From contig NC_016131.3 in the NCBI RefSeq assembly GCF_000005505.3, positions 1,426,001 through 1,490,000 of the forward strand: DNA of 64,000 bases, in the 5' to 3' direction. The DNA comes from Brachypodium distachyon. Taxonomy: Eukaryota; Streptophyta; Magnoliopsida; Poales; Poaceae. Positions 58,165-64,000 of this stretch are shown here, piece by piece; positions within the stretch are counted from its first letter, which is position 1, and each line of letters begins with the position of its first letter. The notes under the pieces were generated by a model. That model was not told where the DNA came from. It saw nothing but the letters and a program-made list of their open reading frames with translations, and did not search any database. Made by a program: the position numbers and the translations under genes.

Positions 58165-58589
58165 TGTTGAATAATCCCGCTGCCCATTCTGTTAGCACTT
58201 TCAGTTAGAGTTAGCTGAATAATCGGCCGAGCAGTGTGTATATGTCCACGCCTCGCGTCCGTCAGTTTCGTCAGTTATTTTCAGTAGCTTTTAACTAGCG
58301 TCGACCGGGTCGCGTGGGATGGCACGATGGCAACCGGGAGTGGCGCCTTTAGTGGCGAAGTCACATCGAGCGTCATGGGATGGCATGGCCGGTAAGCTCG
58401 CGAGATCAGCTTGTAGTTTCCTGCATATCCGGATCACTTCGACGCCGGTATAAATAAAGGGAAGAAAGCAACAGAAAAGCTGCACGTTTTACACAGCGCA
58501 GATCCTCACGTCTCTCTTTGAGTTTTTCCAGTTCGCGTGTGTGTGTGAGTCCAGGTGTTCACGTGAGTTTCAGATCGCCGGCAACTACA
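58165..58589. mobile_element. Solo LTR inside F-box exon (425 bp)
   Basis: Begins TGTTGAATAATC and ends GGCAACTACA, flanked by perfect TCTTC duplications at 58160-58164 and 58590-58594. It contains TATAAATAAA at 58449, a plausible LTR promoter. No internal element sequence or second LTR is present, so it is a recombination-derived solo LTR. It is not related to the 13.5-22.1 kb element's LTR. Confidence 0.93.
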
Positions 58590-59160
58590 TCTTCTTGACG
58601 TTAGTGAGGAGGATATGCTGCTGCGAGCCCAAAAAATAGAGGGTTTTTTCGTTGCCTACCCTAGTGTGCTCCATTGCCTCACAAAACTCACTCTACGCAA
58701 CGTAAGCTTTGAAGATTTGGACATGCACCATGTCCTGTTTGACTGCTGCAAGCAACTGAAGCATCTGAGCCTCTGTCATTGTGATACTGGACCTTCATCT
58801 TTCTTTAAGATTGATGCACCAAACTCAAAAGTCTCCTTTCTAGAACTCAATGCGTGTCGCTTTGAGAGACTTGATGTTATCTGCCTTCCGAAATTGGAGA
58901 AGCTCACATGGAATACCTGGGTATCTCATTATGCCCCCTTAGCATTTGGTTTCCTCCCGTCTCTTGGGGAATTAGAACTCTCATGTGCTGCAATATGCGA
59001 TCAATATGAATTTAAATTAAGTGAGCTTCTACATGGAGCCACAGGCATACATACCCTCACATTGGATTCCCAAGGAGAAAACGTAAGTTTATTTTCACCA
59101 AGTGGCCACATCTTCTTTATATTCATTATGTTGTCGCAGCTATCAGAGTTATATCTTGTA

Positions 59161-59284
59161 CTCCTTTCGTCCGACAAAGGATGTCTCAACTTTGACTAAA
59201 TTTGAATGCATCTATACACTAAGTCATGTCTAGATATATTCAAATTTTGACAAACTTGAGACATCCTTTGTTGGAGGGAGGGAG
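59161..59284. mobile_element. Stowaway-like MITE in F-box gene B intron (124 bp)
   Basis: TA-flanked. Ends CTCCTTTCGTCCGACAAAGG and reverse GGAGGGAGGGAG, with GGATGTCTCAA palindromic arms and a core ATACACTAAGTCATGTCTAGA that is the reverse complement of the 22223 element's core. Confidence 0.85.
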
Positions 59285-60118
59285 TATGTGTTTATATATG
59301 ATAGAAAATTGACATAGCTGTTCTTCTCATCAGCTATGGATGCAACCTGTAATGAAGCAACTATGCACTGCATTCAACAAGCTAAGGAAGCTGGCCGTGC
59401 GTGGTATCTTTGTTGAATTTGACATTTTATGGACAACGGCCTTTCTTGTGGCGGCACCAACTATCGAGATTTTACAGATTGATGTAATGTATTTGCCCTT
59501 TTCCCCGTCCTATCTTATGCTGCCTTTCTTTCCTTCTCCATAACAAGTTTAGTTTTTCACAAACTTAGCTGAAAAGAGCTAGAATTTGTTGGCTTTAGGT
59601 CCCTAGAACAACAGTATAAATTTATAAGATCCATGCTGCAGCGATCTCCCAACTTGCAGAAGATTGTTCTGAAAGGAGATCAGCAATGCAGGTGGTGTGA
59701 CGCTGTTGATGCACCACCCCATCCATCAAAATTCCCCAAGAAGGATGAGCAAGAAATAGTCGCTATGCGGATTAGAGATGGCATGTTCGCACTGCAAATA
59801 ATATTTGAATAATAAGCTGTAATAAGGGATATATCTCAGTCCAAATATTTTGTTGAGATTTAAGTTGTAATAACAGTTTGTATTCTTCCTTATGGTTCGG
59901 AACTATGGGCATCTACAATGTAATCATGGTCAAATTTGCCATATCACCAAAGTTCAGCACTGCGTGTCAAATTCTCCGACAAGCTAATGCTAAATTCTAA
60001 AGAAAACAGGAAAACATACAACACACTTCCTTCCCCTGCATACCGTTCTGGCATTCTTCCCAGTAGTAGATGATATATTATCAACACCTGTTCAAGTTTC
60101 AACAAATTCTATTTGCAG

Positions 60119-60205
60119 ACATTGACCAGTGTCTGATACCCAATAATTGTAGTGGTACATACTATAATTCGAAAGGAAGCTACCATTGCTATCATCAGGC
60201 CATGT
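60119..60205 (+). pseudogene. EGF-like exon fragment, wall-associated-kinase type
   Basis: After an acceptor-like TTTGCAG the text reads DIDQCLIPNNCSGTYYNSKG then SYHCYH, which matches the calcium-binding EGF exon of plant WAK receptors (DIDEC ... CxGTCxNxxGSYxC). A Tyr replaces the usual Cys in GTC. No other WAK exon lies nearby. Confidence 0.5.
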
Positions 60206-60379
60206 GTTTTGACCCAATACGAAATCAGTGCACTACAAATAAGCAGCAAAATCTTCTTTTGACCCAATACGATCGTTGGCATTTGGCAAAATGTGGATCT
60301 GTTTGGTCGAGAATTCGAGATCGACAGGTTGCCTAAAATGAATGATCCTAAAGAGAGGGTGATGATCCCTTAACATATA

Positions 60380-60461
60380 CTCCCTCCGTTCCTAAATACT
60401 TGTCGTGGTTTTAGCGTAAATTTGCACTAAAATCACGACAAGTATTTAGGGACGGAGGGAG
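60380..60461. mobile_element. Stowaway MITE, near-perfect inverted repeat (82 bp)
   Basis: TA-flanked. Ends CTCCCTCCGTTCCTAAATAC and GTATTTAGGGACGGAGGGAG differ at a single position, with further pairing through TTGTCGTG/CACGACAA. The paralogous site near 55180 lacks it. Confidence 0.93.
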
Positions 60462-60582
60462 TATACAGCAGGCTCAGGCTACACTCATTCACCATTAGAT
60501 GCCATCTCTAATGGAGACGATATACAACAGAGACGATTTGACCAGAGATATACCATCTGTCTAACTAGTTTATCACAGCTTC

Positions 60583-62497
60583 TTATTGATCAAAAATTAT
60601 TTGCGGCGAGAATATGCCATCTCTAATTTGCTCGACCACCATTTCTTGTTCATCCTTCTTCGGGAATTTTGAAGGAGAAGGAGGACCATCAAGGGCATCA
60701 CAGTACTCGCATTGCTCATCTCCTTTCAGAACAATCTTCTGCAAGTTGGGAGATCGCTCTAGTATGGATCTTATAAATGTAAACTGTTGTTCCAGCAACT
60801 TAAAGCCAACGAATTCTAGCTCTTTTAAAAGACAATTCTTGGTCTCGTCAAACTGCATATCCCACTGAGGAGTCCTCCTTTCATGGAAGTAACGCCGTCC
60901 GTCCTCGTCATCCAGATCACATGCATGTTCCCATACCTATATTCGTGTGAACAATCAGTTACATATGTAGTTGGATTTTGGTGAAATTTGTGAAGAACCC
61001 AATGCTCTAAATGTGAGAATGAAAAAATGAAACATAATTTCAACAGAAAAGGCAGACAAATACATCACCTCGATATGTAATATCTCAATACAGGGTGCCG
61101 CTGCAAGCAGGGCCATCATCCATAAAATGTCAAATTCAACAAAGATACCACACACGGAGAGCTTCCTTAGCTTGTTGAATGCGGTGCATAGTTGCTTCAT
61201 TTCAGGTTGCATCCAAACCTGATCACAAGATAATAAATAAACAGAATAAGAATGAATAGGTCGCAAGCACAGAGTTTATCAAAGAATTTATAAATCATTG
61301 TTCTCTATCATGCATAAGCACGTCCATGAGACTCAGATAGCTGTGACAACATAACAGATACAAAAAAGTGACCACTTTGCAGGAACAAACTAGTACTCAC
61401 CTTTTCTCCTTCGAATCCCCATTTGAGAGTATGTATGCCTGTGGTTCCACGTAGAAGCTCACTCAATTTAAAGGAGCTTTGACTAACTGTAGCAGCATTT
61501 GTGAGTTCTAATACCCCATGAGATGGGACAAAACCAAATGCCAAGGGGCAAACCAAGATACCCAAGTAAACCATCGGAGCTTCTCCAATTTCGGAAGGCA
61601 CACCAACTCAAGTCTCTCAAACCGACACTTGTCCAGTTCTAGAACAGTGAGCTTTGAGTTTGGGGCATCAATCTTAAATAACGCATTAGGACCAGTATCA
61701 CATTGGGTGAGGCTTAGATGTTTCAGATGCTTGCAGCACTCAAACAGGACATGGCGCATGTCCGATTTGTCAAAGCTTACATGGTAGAGAGAGAGCTTTG
61801 TGAGGCAACGGAGCACACTGGGGCAGGCACTGAAAACCCCCTCTATTTCTCGGGCTCGCTGTAGCATATCCTCCTCACTACAGTCAATAGGATCTGTCTC
61901 GTCAAGAACGGCGAGATCCAAATCTCTCAACAAATCACTGTCGATTGCATCACCTACCAGTGGTCCAATGTCAAACAAGAAAGTATCAATCAAGTAGAGC
62001 TTAACCTGCAGCCTTGAAATGGTGAATCCTTCTCTTGATTTAGACAAGAAACTCCTGGCTGCTTTGGTTGAAGACACCATAGCTTCCTCCATATCATTGG
62101 CCTCAATAGGGTCAGAGTCTGGATCAGACAGAAAATCTTTGACATTGATGCTGAGCTCAGGTAGCAACCAAGGCAGATGCCTCCACCGTGTAGAGAGCAC
62201 GCTTGTCCTTGCGGCCATACGTAAACCGACTTTCAACAAGATAGACAGTAAAACATCATCAGTCAGCATGCTTAGCCTATCTTCATCCTCTGGTCCCTGC
62301 ATAATCCCAAACTAAATATAGTTACACATACAGACCATAAATTTCCTCTATTTAACATTCAAACTGTTCGATTATACAGCAGCAATATGAACATAGATGC
62401 GTGGCGAATCGGCGATCAACCTGTGATGGAAGAAGAGAGGGGGCTAAAAACTTACTTGGCTTTGGGAACTGTTACTGTCATCATTATTTGCATCCAT
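60583..62497 (-). pseudogene. F-box/LRR gene C, complete structure with one frameshift
   Basis: Closest relative of gene A, with exons 62456-62497 (MDANNDDSNSSQSQ), 61401-62296, 61069-61218 and 60583-60936. The F-box (LTDDVLLSILLKVGLRMAAR) and LRR blocks match gene A almost residue for residue. At 61545-61548 the plus strand has four G where gene A has five, shifting the frame in WFAP. The text resumes in the next frame as CPLAFGFVPSHG and continues to a full FBD-like tail (RSPNLQKIVLKGDEQCEYCD ... IIFDQ). Apart from this single-base difference every exon is open, so the gene is either very recently broken or misread at a homopolymer. Confidence 0.82.
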
Positions 62498-63915
62498 GGA
62501 GTATAGAACGAGGGTTCTGCGGCTTCAAATCTTCAATGGCGACTGTGGACAATTAGCATTATCACAGGTGATTCCTCGACGAACCCCGATTCTATTGGGC
62601 AAAACGGACCCTGGAAATCACCGGCGTTAGAGGCGAACAGAACCGAATCAAATTGGAGGCGAAGAGGATCTTACCACCTTATTAGAAGAGGAGGAGCCAA
62701 TGTTTGCGAAGATGACGATTCGGCGACGCCCGGACGGCGAGCCGGCGACGGCGAGTCCGTGACCTAGCACCGCGGGCGGGGGAGCCGCGTGTGGCTAGGC
62801 GAAGCGAGGCGAGTTGAGGAGAAGCTCCTGGAGGCTGGAAGAACGCCGGCGGGCGGCGGCGGCCACGGTTCGGTCTCTCTCCTTCTCTCTCTTGCAGACG
62901 TCGCCGGCGGCCACGGTTCGGTCTCTCTTCTTCTCTCGAAGCCTCGTAGTACTAGCGGGCAGTCCCCCGATTCCTCTCTTTGTGTCCGCGCGTGCGTTTT
63001 CCGTTGGCCTGGGCCTGGGCCTGCGGGAGGAAGATTCAGCAGCTGTCGAAGGTTGGGCTGCACCCTGGGCCTAAGCCCAAATCTTCGATGGTAGATGCTG
63101 AATTTTTTTCTCACAACCCGGTCCATGGGCTGGTTTGCCTGCGGCCCAGATCCGCATTTGCTTAATGGAGACATCGCTTGATCTCGGCTCCGAATCGGAT
63201 TGAGAGAGAGCTTTATACGTGCACGTATTTGAAGATTTTACTAGGTGTCGATCGGGCATGCATGTATGTGGTTCACGCATAAAAACATCCAAACACTTGT
63301 AGAAAAAAGCATGCGAGTGATGATGGACACGACTACGAATCAAAATAGAAAAAATAAAATAACATATAGATGTACGGAGCGAAATAATTACAGTTCCACA
63401 ACACTTGTAGAAAAAAGCAACCTATAAATATTAATTTTCTGAAAAAGGCAGAGTTTCATTATCTTCCAATCTCTCTACATCTATATACAGTATGAAACTC
63501 CCTTTCAAAAAAAAATACAGTATGAAACTATTCAAGATCAACGGTTAGTCCAAGAAATATTAATTATTCTGACAAAAGCAGCGGGCAACTCAGTCCATTT
63601 GTGAACAACTGAGAAACATTATCAGAATGGGAGTCTGAAAAGGCTAGCTTGCAGAAAGAAAGAAACTTCCTCTGTCCGATCGAGCATCACAATATACTCC
63701 TGAACAGTATTAGCTGAAGTAGTGAAGTACAGTAGTACGTCTGTATTTTCTTCAACAAATTTTCTGACATGCCCTTGCAAAATGCACGACTGCTGCTAAC
63801 ACCAGTGTTAATTCCACAAAACACACGAGACAATAAGAGAGGACAAATTAATTCATTCATTTATTTGATTATTAAACCCCTTCTTCCATAACACAATGAT
63901 CATATATCACTACTA
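62498..63915. other. Intergenic region
   Basis: Upstream region of gene C with a GC-rich segment (62690-63130) containing a local repeat (GGCGGCCACGGTTCGGTCTC at about 62858 and 62906) and GGGCCTGGGCC motifs, then AT-rich DNA with an imperfect repeat of ACACTTGTAGAAAAAAGCA at 63292 and 63399. No gene recognised. Confidence 0.45.
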
Positions 63916-64000
63916 CTACAACTTGGCCTTGGCAAAGGAGACAAGCTTGCGGCTGTTAGCCCCGGCCTTCTCATGAACCACGGCCTTGTACAAACCCGTC
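63916..64000 (-). CDS. 3' end of an unidentified gene (partial)
   Basis: The minus strand enters from the window edge reading TGLYKAVVHEKAGANSRKLV then SFAKAKL and a TAG stop at 63916-63918. The GC-rich coding texture followed by AT-rich flank supports a genuine terminal exon. Too short to identify. Confidence 0.45.
   Translation of the reverse strand, partial: TGLYKAVVHEKAGANSRKLVSFAKAKL

Larger units (their letters stand above)
57765..59812 (+). pseudogene. F-box/LRR gene B, disrupted by a solo LTR
   Basis: Paralogue of genes A and C on the opposite strand. Exon 2 begins at 57765 (acceptor GATGCAG) and reads [20 protein letters not shown] on to LAILDETDL at 58164, where a 425-bp solo LTR interrupts it. 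The family text resumes at 58595 in the original frame (SEEDMLLRAQKIEGFF) and runs to 59082. Exon 3 is 59334-59483. The last exon lacks its first half (no WDHACD block and no acceptor) and resumes near 59573 (KELEFVGF, then LQKIVLKGDQQC) to a stop at 59810-59812. The 12-14-codon first exon present in A and C is not found upstream, where DUF295 copy 2 begins. A nonfunctional gene. Confidence 0.88.
59813..60582. other. Flank between F-box genes B and C
   Basis: Holds a wall-associated-kinase-like EGF exon scrap (60119-60205), the start of the 60245-60650 duplication and a MITE (60380-60461). No complete gene. Confidence 0.5.

Overview
This window is nuclear DNA of a grass (Poaceae). Genes are split by short GT-AG introns, 5' coding ends are very GC-rich, Stowaway-type MITEs are frequent, and several families are typical of grass genomes (DUF1618, DUF295, FBD-type F-box proteins). 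The species cannot be named from the sequence alone.

Layout. 0.2-0.8 kb: a small acidic hypothetical protein. 1.4-4.5 kb: two head-to-head DUF1618 genes, both frame-disrupted. 5.2-6.7 kb: a hydroxysteroid-dehydrogenase-like SDR with four exons. 7.06 kb: tRNA-Ser(AGA). 8.2-10.4 kb (-): a VPS9-domain Rab5 exchange factor. 11.0-13.3 kb (-): a seven-exon conserved plant protein I cannot name. 13.5-22.1 kb: a Ty3/gypsy element with two RNase H domains (Tat-type), both LTRs and a 5-bp target duplication. 22.8-24.7 and 27.4-29.9 kb (-): two paralogous F-box genes, the first broken and the second intact, with an FBD F-box remnant between them. 31.0-35.5 kb: a CRTISO-like plastid FAD oxidoreductase. 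37.9-42.2 kb: a clade IV GSK3/SHAGGY-like kinase. 43.6-44.6 kb: a DUF295 gene with one frameshift. 45.4-48.0 kb (-): a type II prohibitin. 48.8-50.0 kb: a MULE-like element with long inverted repeats and GC-rich cargo. 50.2-52.2 kb: a small Ala/Pro-repeat protein whose first intron holds a duplicated prohibitin exon 1. 52.1-62.5 kb: a cluster of three FBD-like F-box/LRR genes and a second DUF295 copy, with a solo LTR, MITEs and gene fragments. 63.9 kb to the end: the 3' end of an unidentified gene.

The window alternates single-copy housekeeping genes, all with intact frames (SDR, VPS9, CRTISO-like, GSK3, prohibitin), and fast-turnover tandem families (DUF1618, DUF295, F-box), most copies of which are broken. 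I see no operon-like or obviously co-functional system. The most informative content is evolutionary. Two segmental duplications lie within the window, and each copy serves as a pre-insertion empty site for transposons found in the other. One F-box exon is interrupted by a solo LTR with a perfect 5-bp duplication. A Pack-MULE-like element and a duplicated prohibitin exon lie just upstream of the prohibitin gene.

Exon boundaries were placed by reading splice sites and checking that the phases add up. No homology search was run.
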